64,000 bases of DNA, from NCBI GenBank assembly GCA_016722075.1, contig JADKGW010000002.1:806001-870000 (forward strand). The letters run 5' to 3'. The stretch comes from Candidatus Kouleothrix ribensis. GTDB lineage: Bacteria; Chloroflexota; Chloroflexia; Chloroflexales; Roseiflexaceae. The stretch's first letter is position 1. Every line of letters begins with the position of its first letter. A program made the position numbers and the translations under genes. Below are positions 20,401 to 28,664 of this stretch, piece after piece. The notes beneath the pieces are model-generated. The model was not told where the DNA came from and did no database searches. It was given only the letters and a program-made list of their open reading frames with translations.

Positions 20401-21088
20401 ACAGCGCCGCCAGCGGCAGCTGCATTGCGGCCTGCCGCCGCCCCTGGCCGCTCGCCTGCCGCGAGTGGTGGCCTTTCACGTCGATCGCCTCGACGGTATA
20501 CCTGTGCGTAGTGCCGGTCTTTGCGCTGGCATCCAGGTAGCTGAGCGTGGCACTGTTCACGATCGCCAGCTTCTTTCCATCGCGCGAAATGAGATAGGCC
20601 GTCACATTGGTCTCGTCGGTCGAGTCCTGCCAATCGAGCAGGTTCCCGCGCGCGGTCGACACGATCGCCAGATCTTCCGGCTCGCTCGGCGCCAGAGTGT
20701 CGGGCGTATCGGGCTCGGCCGGCGTCTTGGCCTTGGCATTGCCGGCTGGTAGCACTGCCTTGCCGGCCGCATCCAACCCCTCTACAGCGTAGCGATACTG
20801 CGTCGACGGCTGTACGCTGCTATCCACATATGCCAGCGTGGTGGCGTCGAGGGTTGCGAGCGCCTGGCCGTCTCGGCTCACCACGTAGGTGGCAATGCCG
20901 CTTACCGACGCTGAAACCGTCCAGGACAGATCGACTTCCTGAACGCTGGCAGCCACGGCGCTGAGCGCCAGCGTGGGGGCCGGCGCGTGTGGCCCGGCGC
21001 CGGCCAGAGCGTTGCCAGCCAGCGCCAGCAGCAGCGCCAGCACCAGCCCGGCGCCCCCAAAGATCTTGCGATACGATGCTGTGCTCAT
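17486..21088 (-). CDS. Secreted purple-acid-phosphatase-like metallophosphoesterase with DNRLRE and LamG-like modules (paralogue 2)
   Basis: The 1200-residue protein has the same front half as paralogue 1: signal peptide, two Fn3-like modules and a PAP-type phosphoesterase with FGDWG, VGDNGYSSG, GNHGL, YHYPLYS and FGHAHIYQRN. After a Pro/Thr linker it gains a DNRLRE-type carbohydrate-associated module (FSPSADVQVQDNKPSNNYG through VEFDVTAAVQ). A second TPT linker, a LamG-like sandwich and a terminal Thr/Pro tail ending KPTKIH follow. No membrane anchor or sorting motif is visible at the end. Added binding modules suggest attachment to a polysaccharide. It starts 147 nt upstream of the small Fn3 gene's end and reads in the same direction. 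Confidence 0.85.
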   Translation of the reverse strand: MSTASYRKIFGGAGLVLALLLALAGNALAGAGPHAPAPTLALSAVAASVQEVDLSWTVSASVSGIATYVVSRDGQALATLDATTLAYVDSSVQPSTQYRYAVEGLDAAGKAVLPAGNAKAKTPAEPDTPDTLAPSEPEDLAIVSTARGNLLDWQDSTDETNVTAYLISRDGKKLAIVNSATLSYLDASAKTGTTHRYTVEAIDVKGHHSRQASGQGRRQAAMQLPLAALFEAPPAAAAPAAAPTAAYAAQLTRYPYLTDVVSSYAAINWATDRSGTSGSVKWGLVAGDGSCNPSNSVSATRTALAINSVLEYQWKALLTLAAGTQYCYRVFLDSTDLLGTDAAPRFWTQVPAGSAQPFSFAVFGDWGATEPSGLTGDNPDQANLMSQIASSGVRFALTVGDNGYSSGSQENYGDLLQSGPSLSAIFGPQFWTVAGASIPLFPAIGNHGLARSDTNHPHLLNWPQDRAVVLSGGRYAKECCLAGTSTSYASAWYAFDAGNARFYVLQSAWADACTPSAYECDYNEHWAPSSAEYQWLENDLAAHPNGLKFAIYHYPLYSDQKSEAADTFLQGATGLDGLLNRYGVNLSFFGHAHIYQRNLAPNPITGAGSISYLTGGGGAKLQSIGENPCGPYDAYGIGWSNTSSQGNACGSAPAPSAITQVYHFLKVSVSGNVVTVAAIDELGNAFDVQTYDFGAAMPTSTPTSTPAPTSTPAPSSTPTPTQLSFSPSADVQVQDNKPSNNYGTLGTLELRNSPQKYNDYLKFAVTGLAGTIQSAKLRLYVVTAGTAGGSIYAVSNNYLNTSTPWTETGLNWNNAPALAGTPLQTLGAVTAGTWVEFDVTAAVQGNGTYSFGMNTTAPRGNVVYNSKEAAANQPALVIQLAPLVPTSTPTSTSTPTNTPTSPPLPTNTPTDIPTATNTPIPVPPIFSDDFESGNLAAWTSSAGLAVQSTTVHAGSFAARGNTTIGNTFAKKTLPASYANAYGRLYFYLGNYSSQVNLLRFKTAADGSIAYLFVDTSGHLALRNDVGLQTYSSFNTVFSGEWHKLELHAVITDLSDLTEVWLDGVKINALSVTDDFGSLGVGRFQIGEVQSGRTYDVVFDDAFFAIGAPVAIPTSTPTSTPLPTSTPTSTPTDTPLPTDTPTDTPLPTDTPLPTDTPLPTDTPTSVPISTPTSPPTNTPTSTLLPTNTPRPTNTPKPTKIH
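17613..17696 (-). repeat. 18-bp tandem repeats in the C-terminal TPT tail
   Basis: GTCGGCAGCGGCGTGTCG is repeated at 17613, 17631, 17649 and 17679, with a 12-bp partial unit at 17667. Read on the minus strand it encodes DTPLPT-type units of the terminal tail. The repeat length differs from the 30-bp array of the sister gene, so the two tails expanded independently. Confidence 0.75.
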
Positions 21089-21235
21089 GATCTTTTACGA
21101 CCCGCTGCCGGCTGAGCGCCGACACCAGCCGTGTGCTCCTTCCTGAGAGTTGTTTGAATGTAGGTTGTGTTGGGGTTGATTCCTGCGCCCTCTTTGCCCA
21201 GATTATGCCAGGGCGAGGGCAGCGCGCCACGAGCA

Positions 21236-21898
21236 TCAGGGCAGCGTCACCTCCACGCTATTCGACGGCGGCGAGTGCTGCCCGACCACATCGAGCGCCT
21301 CGACGCTATACACATATGTCGCGCCCGGCGCGGCGCCGGCATCGGTGTGGCTGAGTGTCCCGGCGCCTAGTACCGCCACCACCAGGCCATCGCGCCGCAC
21401 CAGGTAGGCGGTGATGTCGCTATCGTCGTTCGAAGGGTACCAATCGAGCAGCGCCTGGCCGCTCACCAGTGTGGCTGTCAGCGCCTCGGGCGCCGAGGGC
21501 GGCGTGGTATCGGCCGTGTCGGGCAGGGCCGGCGTGCGCACCGTCAGCGGGCTAGACGCGGCCGTATCGTCGTTGTCGGCGACGATCGCGCGCACCCGAT
21601 AGGTATATTCGGTTCCTGGTTGCGCGCTCGCGTCGACGTACGATAGCGCGTTGCCCTCGACGATCGCCAACCGCACATCGTTGCGGCGGATCGAGTAGCG
21701 CACCAGCGCCGGGTCGGCCGCCGCTGGCGACCATGTCAGCAGTACTGTGCGCACATCGAGCACCTGTGCGCGCACATCGACCGGCGGCGTGGCTTGGGCG
21801 CTGGCGTGCCCGGCCGGCCCGATCAGCAGCATGAGGATGGCGCTGAACACGCCCAACGCCCCAGCCAGGCGCAGGCGGCTAACATACTGCATGGGCAT
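21236..21898 (-). CDS. Secreted tandem Fn3-module protein, stand-alone paralogue of the phosphatase N-terminus
   Basis: The 220-residue product has a signal peptide ending near SAQA (residues 33-36) and two Fn3-like modules. These follow the N-terminal region of both large phosphatases closely: the words DDSDI(T/S)AYLVRRDG, GTLSHTDAGA and YSVEALDVVGQHSPPS have counterparts at the same places in the paralogues. It stops exactly where those proteins continue into the phosphatase domain. AAAGGAG lies 6 nt before ATG 21898, so it is an expressed gene rather than a debris fragment. A role as adaptor or binding subunit for the upstream phosphatase is inferred. Confidence 0.75.
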   Translation of the reverse strand: MPMQYVSRLRLAGALGVFSAILMLLIGPAGHASAQATPPVDVRAQVLDVRTVLLTWSPAAADPALVRYSIRRNDVRLAIVEGNALSYVDASAQPGTEYTYRVRAIVADNDDTAASSPLTVRTPALPDTADTTPPSAPEALTATLVSGQALLDWYPSNDDSDITAYLVRRDGLVVAVLGAGTLSHTDAGAAPGATYVYSVEALDVVGQHSPPSNSVEVTLP

Positions 21899-21949
21899 AC
21901 ACTACTCCTTTACAGAACGTACGCAGTCGGCGTTTGTAGCCTTCGGCAG

Positions 21950-22040
21950 CGTGATACGTTTCGGGTATGGTGCTCCGATTGGCGCTTTGCGCCACAATCG
22001 GAGCGCCGAAGCTTGCCGCCGCAGGCCAAACCGCCAACTG
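21950..22040. repeat. Dispersed hairpin repeat, copy C
   Basis: GCTCCGATTGGCGC (21972-21985) pairs with GCGCC and AATCGGAGC (21989-22004) around a TTT loop, with a two-base bulge (AC). The loop region GCGCTTTGCGC is identical to copy A, and the right flank CTTGCCGCCGCAGGCC followed by AAACCGCCA matches copy A apart from a few bases. It lies between the stand-alone Fn3 gene and the third phosphatase, exactly where the fused architecture of the paralogues is split into two genes. Confidence 0.65.
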
Positions 22041-22128
22041 TGTATGGTCTATCCTTTAACGGCTTTCGAATGGAGCAAGCCTGGCGGATTCTATAGAAAT
22101 GGACGGGCTATGGCATTGCTGCTGTGGC

Positions 22129-23940
22129 CTATGCATAAGCGACAGGCAGGTAGATCGGCAAGCTCGTGCTAGTGGCCGGGATCGCGACGGTTGCTGCCGG
22201 CGATGGCGCCGAGCGGTTGCCGGCCTGGTCGGTCGCCACCACCTCGTAGCGATAGGTTGCACCCGGTGTCACCGCCGTGTCTCGATACGCGCGCGTGTCG
22301 GCGCCTAGCGTGGCCACGGTCGAGCGATTGCGCATGATTACGTAGCTGGTCACCGCAACATTATCGGTGGCCGCCGGCCAGCTGAGCGCCACCGCGCCGG
22401 TTGGCGTCAGCGCCGCCTGCAGATTGGCCGGCGGGCTGGGCGGCTGCGTGTCGGGCAGGCGCGCGAACTCGTACACCTGCACGTCGAACGTACGCCCACG
22501 CGAGTCGGTTGGCGTTACCGTCACCTGTGTGCCATTGACCCGCACCAGCAGAAAGTGAAATACCTGGCTGGCCGCCACCGGCACCGGCGCGGCGCCACAG
22601 GCGCTGCCGGCGCCCGCGCCGCCATTGGCCGAGTACGACCAGCCCAGCGCATAGGCATCGACGGAGCTACAGCCCTTGCCGCCCACCGGCGCCAGCTTGG
22701 CGCCGCCGCCGCCGGTGACATAGCTGATCAGGCTATCGCTATGCGGCTTGATGTTGCGCTGGTAGCTGTGCGCATGGCCGCTGAACATGATATTCACGCC
22801 GCTGCGGCTCAGCAGCCCCTCGAGCCGATCGCCGCCCTGCAAAAACTGGTCGGACCCCTCGGTGCTGTTGTCGGAATACAGCGGGTAGTGCAGAAACGCG
22901 AACTTGAGCTTGCTGGGGTGGGTGGCCAGGTCGTTCACCAGCCACTGATACTGCGGCGTGCCCGGCGCCCAGTGGTAGTCGTAATCGTTCGCATACTCGT
23001 CGCTCTGGCCTATATTGGTTTCGCTCCAGGCCGCGTGCAGCACATAGAAGCGCGCGTTACCGGCGTCGAAGGCATACCAGGCGCTGGCGTAGCTGGCCGG
23101 GCTGGTGCCGTTCAGGCAGCAGTAGCTATCTTTCACATAGCGCCCGCCCGAGCTGGCAACCGCGCGATCCTGTGGAAATGCCAGGATCTGCGGGTGATTC
23201 GGCGTGGAACTGCCCAGGCCGTGATTGCCGATCGCCGGGAAGAGCGGGATCGACGCGCCGGCGACTGCCCAGAACGTTGGGCCGAACACGCCGCTCAGCC
23301 CCTGCCCTTTCTGCACCAGGTCGCCATAGTTGGCCTGGCTGCCCGAAGGGTAGCCGTTGTCGCCGGTGGTAATCGCGAAGCGTGCCCCGCTCGCGGCGAT
23401 CTGGCGCATCAGGTTGGCCTGATCGGGGTTGTTGCCATTGTCGTCAACCTCGCCCCAATCGCCGAAGACGGCGAATGAGAACGCCTTACTCGATCCAGCC
23501 GGCAGCTGCGTGCGGAAGCGCGGCGAGCGGTCGCTGCCCAGCAGGTCGATCTCGGGAGCGCTGCCCTGGTAGATGCGGTAGCAGTACTCGGTGTCGGGCT
23601 TCAGCGCGAGCTGGGCCTTCCACTGATACAGCAGCACCTGGTTAACATTGATCGTCGAGCTGGTGGCCACGGCCGTATGCGCGGTGCAGCTCTCGGCGCC
23701 AGCCCGGCCCCAGCGCACGACACTGGTCGCGCTCGATTGGTCGGTGGCCCAGTTGATCGTCGCCCAGCCCTCAACCACGTCGGTGAGATAGGGGTAGCGC
23801 CGCAGGTGCGTGTCGTAGGCCAGCGCGGCCGGCGGCCACAGCCCCAGCAGCGGCGCCAGGCTCAGCGCCCACAGCGTGGCCAGCCAGCGCGCAGCCGGCC
23901 GGCGGCTAGGCTGGCTATGGCGCCCGAAGCTCGGCCTCAT
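22129..23940 (-). CDS. Secreted purple-acid-phosphatase-like metallophosphoesterase with C-terminal Fn3 (paralogue 3)
   Basis: The product (603 residues from ATG 23940; ATG 23970 is also in frame) has an Arg-rich signal peptide ending in PPAALA. The phosphatase N-domain follows directly, without leading Fn3 modules. All five metal motifs are present (FGDWG, TGDNGYPSG, GNHGL, LHYPLYS, SGHAHSYQRN). A single Fn3-like module (PPSPPANLQAALTPTGAVALSW) follows near residue 500, and the chain ends SLPIYLPVAYA, a short hydrophobic end seen on secreted Chloroflexota proteins. Its start lies inside the GH99-like gene, so it belongs to the coupled operon that begins at 30400. Confidence 0.85.
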   Translation of the reverse strand: MRPSFGRHSQPSRRPAARWLATLWALSLAPLLGLWPPAALAYDTHLRRYPYLTDVVEGWATINWATDQSSATSVVRWGRAGAESCTAHTAVATSSTINVNQVLLYQWKAQLALKPDTEYCYRIYQGSAPEIDLLGSDRSPRFRTQLPAGSSKAFSFAVFGDWGEVDDNGNNPDQANLMRQIAASGARFAITTGDNGYPSGSQANYGDLVQKGQGLSGVFGPTFWAVAGASIPLFPAIGNHGLGSSTPNHPQILAFPQDRAVASSGGRYVKDSYCCLNGTSPASYASAWYAFDAGNARFYVLHAAWSETNIGQSDEYANDYDYHWAPGTPQYQWLVNDLATHPSKLKFAFLHYPLYSDNSTEGSDQFLQGGDRLEGLLSRSGVNIMFSGHAHSYQRNIKPHSDSLISYVTGGGGAKLAPVGGKGCSSVDAYALGWSYSANGGAGAGSACGAAPVPVAASQVFHFLLVRVNGTQVTVTPTDSRGRTFDVQVYEFARLPDTQPPSPPANLQAALTPTGAVALSWPAATDNVAVTSYVIMRNRSTVATLGADTRAYRDTAVTPGATYRYEVVATDQAGNRSAPSPAATVAIPATSTSLPIYLPVAYA

Positions 23941-25138
23941 GCTCGTCGGTGTAGTCATAGATCGCCCCATCGGGATCAGTCAGCCGCGCCTGAGCGCCAT
24001 GCCGAGCACCGCTCAGGCTACGCCAGATCATGATGATCGAGCTGACGACGATCAGGCCGGCCAGGATGGCCAGCGGTGCCAGCGCCTGGGTGTGCAGCGT
24101 TACATCGCCCGGCATGCTCGAGTCGAGGTCGGCGGCAGGCGCCACCACGCCGGTGTACTGCATGCTCGCGAGCACATCCAGGTAGCGCCGCCCATAGGCC
24201 CGGCTTGGCTCGATATACGAATTCTCGCTGAACTCATTCCAGCTAATCAGCCCGACCGCGTCGGGCGAGGACTGCTGGGCGGCATTGAGCTGGCGGCGCA
24301 GCGTCTCGCCATCCTTGCGCTCGACCACCTGCGTGCCGCCGATCAGGCGTGCGTCGAAGCCCACCGCCGCCGGAGCGATCCACAGGCCGTGGCCGGCATG
24401 CACTGCGGCGGCCATCGCAGCCAGCTTGCCCGCGTAGTTCGGAAAGGTCTCGGGGTTGACCGACGACCAGTAGTAGGCGTCGCCATCGACCAGGCCGGCG
24501 ATGCGCTGATAGGCGTCTTCGCTGCGCTCAGAGGCCAGGATCAGCAGCTTCTGCCGGCGCGTGGCGGTGACATCGGCAATCTGCTCGGGCGTAAATTTCC
24601 ACGTGCCCGACCAGATCACCACCGGCCGCTCGAACAGATCGAACACCGGGTCGGCCGCAAACGTCTGGGTGAAGTAGTCCAGGTCGGCGGCGATGCGTGC
24701 GGGCGGCAGCGGGTTACGCTCGAAGTCGAGGCCCTGGTAGATGATCAGCAGCTTGAACTGCTCGTGGTTGGCCACCTCGATCAGCTGCTTGAGGCGCCGG
24801 TTCAGCTGCTCGGTGCTCTTCCAGCTGACCACAAAGCCGGTGATGCCGGCCTGCTTGGCCCACTGGATATGCTGCTGCATCACCTGCCGGTCGTCGCTCG
24901 AGTACGCGCCGAGCTGCGGCAGGTCGGTCTTGGCACGATCCCACGATCGCGGGTCGAACCAGATGTAGTAGTAGGCCAGCAGCGGCACCCCGGCCGGCTC
25001 GGCCTGCGCGGCCGGCCCGGCCAGCGCCGATCGGGCGGGCGCGCCGGCTATGCAGGCCGCACACAGCAGCGGCAGGCATAGCGCCAGGGTGAGCCTGGCC
25101 AGGCGCGTGCTCCATGGTGTCGGCGAGGTTGTCTTCAT
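23915..25138 (-). CDS. GH99-like (GH71/99 clan) lipoprotein with C-terminal membrane segment
   Basis: The 407-residue protein has a lipoprotein-type signal (LPLLCAAC) and a TIM-barrel-like domain. The beginning (LLAYYYIWFDPRSWDRAKTD), the VVSWKST strand and the diagnostic SWNEFSENSYIEPS near residue 300 fit the endo-alpha-mannosidase/alpha-glucanase-like GH99 and GH71 group. A membrane helix (LAPLAILAGLIVVSSIIMIW) and a short charged tail follow. It probably cleaves or binds alpha-linked glycans at the outer membrane face. ATG 25138 overlaps the previous stop by one base; GTG 25141 would overlap by four. Confidence 0.8.
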   Translation of the reverse strand: MKTTSPTPWSTRLARLTLALCLPLLCAACIAGAPARSALAGPAAQAEPAGVPLLAYYYIWFDPRSWDRAKTDLPQLGAYSSDDRQVMQQHIQWAKQAGITGFVVSWKSTEQLNRRLKQLIEVANHEQFKLLIIYQGLDFERNPLPPARIAADLDYFTQTFAADPVFDLFERPVVIWSGTWKFTPEQIADVTATRRQKLLILASERSEDAYQRIAGLVDGDAYYWSSVNPETFPNYAGKLAAMAAAVHAGHGLWIAPAAVGFDARLIGGTQVVERKDGETLRRQLNAAQQSSPDAVGLISWNEFSENSYIEPSRAYGRRYLDVLASMQYTGVVAPAADLDSSMPGDVTLHTQALAPLAILAGLIVVSSIIMIWRSLSGARHGAQARLTDPDGAIYDYTDEHEAELRAP

Positions 25139-27297
25139 CACTTATTCCCGCTCTCGGGCCGGCCGGCAGCACATGCGCCGCCACACCGGTTAAGCGCTAC
25201 TACCGTTGCGCGGTCGACAACGCCGGTGGCGCGCAGCCCCTGGGCGCGCTGAAACTGGCTGACCGCCTGGGCCGTGAGTGCGCCAAACAGCCCGGTGTTC
25301 TCGGGGTAGTTGAAGTAGCCCAGCTCGCGCAGCCGCTGCTGCAGCCGCACCACGTCGGGGCCACTGCTCTTGGCTGCCAGGTTTCGTTCGAAGGTCAGCA
25401 GTGCCTGTGCCGGCGCGGCCGGCGGCACTGTAGCCGGTGCGGCCGGTGGCCGCGCGGTTGGTGCAGCCGCAGCCGGCGTAGCCGCTGCCGGTGTAGCAGC
25501 CGCCGGCCGGGGCGTGGCGGCCGGCGCAACTGCAGCCGCCGAGCGGGCCAGCGAGCCACCCAGCAGCCCCAGCCCGATCAGCAGCAGCGCAAACACCAGC
25601 GCCGGGTCGCTACGCTGAATACGCGGCCGGGCCGGCCTGTGATCGCGCGCGGCCGGCAGCCGGCCGGGCCGCAGGCGCCCCACCAGCCGAGCACGTACAC
25701 GCCCGAACGCGGCCCGTAGCGTCGCCGGTTGGGGCCACACCGCGCCGAGCAGCCGGCGCGGGTCGCGCAGCGCGGCGGGCAGCCAGGGCCGGCCGATCGT
25801 CAGCAGCGCCAGCGCGATCACCGCCAGCAGCCCGCCGATCACCGCCAGATCGAGGTAGCTCAGCACCAGCAGGCGCACCTCCTGATCGCGCGAGAGCGCG
25901 GCCGGCGTGATACCCGAGATACCGGGCGCCGTCACTTGTACGGTGTAGGCACCCCGCGCCAGCCCGCTAAAGGTCAGGCCGGCGTCGCGGCCGAGCGCAT
26001 GGCTGTGCATCTGCCCGTCGGGGTAGGTCAGGCTGAGCGCCGAGCCGATCGGGAAGCCAAACAGCGCGTCGCGCACCACAAATTGGGCCGTGTGAATCTG
26101 GAGCTGGACGCGCCACTGCGCGCCGGGCACGGCCTCGAAGCGCTGCTGCGCCTGGTTGACCACATTCGCGCCGTCGACCAGCACATCCTCAACTGCATAC
26201 GAAACCTTGCTGGCCGAGAGGCCCTGGCGCAGCCGCACCACGTGAATACCTTTCAGCCAGCGCGGCAGCGCGGTATCGAACTCGTAGTGCGCGCCATAGC
26301 TGCTGGTCAGGCGCAGGATCGCGATCCGCGCAGGGTCAACCGGCCGGCCGGCCGGGTCGACGAACACAGGCCTGATCAGGTAGCTCACATCGAAGCCGGC
26401 CTTCAGCCGTAGGCGCTTGGGGATCTGAACGGTGCGCTCGGCCGCGAACACCGGGTCCTCCCAGCGATCGAACTGCGCGCGCACGCCGCTGGCGTCGTTG
26501 TCCCACGGCAGCACGCGCAGGCGGTAGGCGCCGGCCTGGGCCACAGGCACGCGCGCCATGCCGTCCTCGCCCGATACGAACGCCTGGCCATTCAGCTCGA
26601 AGCGCACGCCGGCCAGCGCCGGCACGGTCTGCACCTCAAACATGGCCGGCGCGATCACCAGCGGCTGAGCGGCCTGCGCGGGCAGCTGGCCCGGCTGGCC
26701 CACAAATGCGGCCGCGATCGTATAGCGCCCGGCGGCCAGGCCGCCCTCGATGCGGCGCGCCGCCAGGCCATCGGCGCCGGTGCGCAGCTCGCTATACGGC
26801 ACACCATCGATCGCGAAGGCCACGCGGGCCTGCGGCACCGGCGCGCCGGCGTCGTCGGTCACGCGCAGCTGCAGCGTGATCGCCTGGCCAAGCTGCGGCG
26901 CGGCCGGGCTGGTGCTCAGCTCGAGCGTGGTCGCGCGGATTGGCAGGGCCAGGTGTGCGCGCGTGGGCAGCAGGCCCGGCCGCCCTTCGAATACCACCTC
27001 GACGCGATGCTGCCCGGCCGCTAAGGGGCGGTCGATCCGCCGCCGGCCGCGACCGGCCGAATCGGTGCGCGCCTCGCCCAGGCGCTGGCCATCGACCAGC
27101 ACCAGCACGCGCGCGTCGGCCACCGGGTGGCCGTCGGCAGTGCTGAGCCGAATATCGATCGCCGGGTCGGGCGAGCCGCCGGCCGGGCTGAGCTGCACCA
27201 CCAGCCGGGTCGCTGCGTCGGGCGCCTGCGCATAGGCGCTGGGCGCGGCCAGCCCGCCGGCCAGCAGCGCCGCGAGTAGTATCAGGGCACGTTTCAT
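25138..27297 (-). CDS. Secreted Ig-like/carboxypeptidase-regulatory-like protein with two membrane helices and peptidoglycan-binding domain
   Basis: The 719-residue protein has a signal peptide (1-23), several beta-sandwich segments rich in VxDARVLVLVDGQ-type repeats, and a membrane helix near residue 480 (LAVIGGLLAVIALALLTIG). A basic loop and a second helix (ALVFALLLIGLGLLGG) follow, then an Ala/Pro/Thr linker and a C-terminal PG_binding_1 domain (SGPDVVRLQQRLRELGYFNYPENTGLFGALTAQAV). It appears to bridge membrane and cell wall. Both ends overlap neighbours (ATGA at 27294, TGATG at 25138). No enzyme motif was seen, so a scaffold role is inferred. Confidence 0.75.
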   Translation of the reverse strand: MKRALILLAALLAGGLAAPSAYAQAPDAATRLVVQLSPAGGSPDPAIDIRLSTADGHPVADARVLVLVDGQRLGEARTDSAGRGRRRIDRPLAAGQHRVEVVFEGRPGLLPTRAHLALPIRATTLELSTSPAAPQLGQAITLQLRVTDDAGAPVPQARVAFAIDGVPYSELRTGADGLAARRIEGGLAAGRYTIAAAFVGQPGQLPAQAAQPLVIAPAMFEVQTVPALAGVRFELNGQAFVSGEDGMARVPVAQAGAYRLRVLPWDNDASGVRAQFDRWEDPVFAAERTVQIPKRLRLKAGFDVSYLIRPVFVDPAGRPVDPARIAILRLTSSYGAHYEFDTALPRWLKGIHVVRLRQGLSASKVSYAVEDVLVDGANVVNQAQQRFEAVPGAQWRVQLQIHTAQFVVRDALFGFPIGSALSLTYPDGQMHSHALGRDAGLTFSGLARGAYTVQVTAPGISGITPAALSRDQEVRLLVLSYLDLAVIGGLLAVIALALLTIGRPWLPAALRDPRRLLGAVWPQPATLRAAFGRVRARLVGRLRPGRLPAARDHRPARPRIQRSDPALVFALLLIGLGLLGGSLARSAAAVAPAATPRPAAATPAAATPAAAAPTARPPAAPATVPPAAPAQALLTFERNLAAKSSGPDVVRLQQRLRELGYFNYPENTGLFGALTAQAVSQFQRAQGLRATGVVDRATVVALNRCGGACAAGRPESGNK

Positions 27298-28664
27298 CGC
27301 ACACCATCCACCGGCCGGCGCCGGGGCGGCTGGGTTGGCACAGGCCTACGCCCGGCCACCAGTACGGCCGCGATGATCACCAGGCCGGCCAGCATAATCG
27401 CCGCGCTGTAAAAGATATAGATGATCTCGCGGCGCGGCGCGGCCACCAGCGCGGTGGCGCGCTCGTTGGTGATGAAGCGCGGCGGGCGTGGCGCCTGGGC
27501 AAAATCGAACGCGCCCAGCAGGTTGTTCGCGCGCGCGTCGCGCGCGGCCAGCGGGGCCAGGCCATAGTTCGCCTCGATGAACTTCAGCAGCGAGGTGTAA
27601 TCGAGCGTGGTATGGTCGACCGCGCCACGCCGGGCGTATGGGCTGATCAGCAGCGCCGGCACCCGAAAGCCGTAGCCGTAGGCATCGACCTGCGGCGGCG
27701 CGACATGATCGTACCAGCCGCCCCAGTCGTCGTAGGTCAGCACGAATGCCGAGCGCGGCCAGGCCGTGCTCTGCATCAGCGCGTTGAGCAGCCCGCGCGC
27801 GAAGCGCTGGCCGATCTGCGGGCTGCTGGGCGGCTGCTCGCTGGCGTTCGACGGCACAATATAGGCCACCGCCGGCAGCGTCCCGGCGCGCAGATCCTCG
27901 AAATACTGGTCGATATCGACGATATGCCCGAACAGGCGCGGGTCGTCGACAAAGCGCGGGAAGGCCAGCAGCGGCATGCGCGCCACCTGGGCCGGCAGCT
28001 TGCCGCCGGCCGGCATCGCGCGGTAGGTCTGCGCCGGGCGATAGTTCTCGATATAGATCTTCCACGGCACGCCGCGCTGCTCGAGCGCATCGAAGATCGT
28101 GCGCACATTGCCGTAGCCGCCGGCCGGCACCTGGTTGTGCGGGCTGCCCGGCGTGGCGCTGATCCAGTACATGCGGTTCCACAGGTTGCCGCGCGCCGCC
28201 GAGCTGAAGAAGCGATCGAACAGCACATACTCGTCGGCAATATTCCAGTAGAACGGCAGATCGGCCGCCGTGTAGTAGCCCATCGCGGTCGCGCCATCCT
28301 GGTTACGGCGGCGCAGCGCATCGACAAACCCATTCATGGCGCCGCCGTTGTACTGAAGGTCGAAGATCCGGCCGGTGTGGCTAAGCTTCTCGACCGAGCT
28401 GTCGCCGATTGGGTAGGGGCGAATGCATGATGCCACGGCTGGCCGGCTCAGATCGATCGGCACGCATGTGTCGGGCGGCGGGCCAGCAGCGCCGGGGTAG
28501 CTGCCGAAATAGTTGTCGAAGCTGTGGCCCTCCTGCATCAGCACCACAAAGTGCTCGATCGGCGTCGCCGGCGTGGGGGCTGCGGCCCGAGCCGCAGCTG
28601 CCGGCAGGCCCAGCAGCCCGGCCAGGCCCAGCAACAGCGCGAGCCAGCGGTAGGCGCGCGTCAT
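27294..28664 (-). CDS. Phosphoesterase of the acid phosphatase/phospholipase C (AcpA/PlcC) family, membrane anchored
   Basis: The 456-residue protein has a signal peptide (about 1-28), the family start VVLMQEGHSFDNYFGSYPG, the nucleophile-region segment FDRFFSSAARGNLWNRMYW, the YDDWGGWYDHVAPP metal motif and a C-terminal membrane helix (IYIFYSAAIMLAGLVIIAAVL). The fold is that of alkaline-phosphatase-superfamily phosphoesterases. The canonical ENRSFD/ENHTFD element reads EGHSFD here, so the Asn next to the metal-binding Glu is replaced by Gly. It is fused by ATGA overlaps to genes on both sides. It may remove or transfer phosphate groups on lipids or surface polymers. Confidence 0.83.
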   Translation of the reverse strand: MTRAYRWLALLLGLAGLLGLPAAAARAAAPTPATPIEHFVVLMQEGHSFDNYFGSYPGAAGPPPDTCVPIDLSRPAVASCIRPYPIGDSSVEKLSHTGRIFDLQYNGGAMNGFVDALRRRNQDGATAMGYYTAADLPFYWNIADEYVLFDRFFSSAARGNLWNRMYWISATPGSPHNQVPAGGYGNVRTIFDALEQRGVPWKIYIENYRPAQTYRAMPAGGKLPAQVARMPLLAFPRFVDDPRLFGHIVDIDQYFEDLRAGTLPAVAYIVPSNASEQPPSSPQIGQRFARGLLNALMQSTAWPRSAFVLTYDDWGGWYDHVAPPQVDAYGYGFRVPALLISPYARRGAVDHTTLDYTSLLKFIEANYGLAPLAARDARANNLLGAFDFAQAPRPPRFITNERATALVAAPRREIIYIFYSAAIMLAGLVIIAAVLVAGRRPVPTQPPRRRPVDGVR

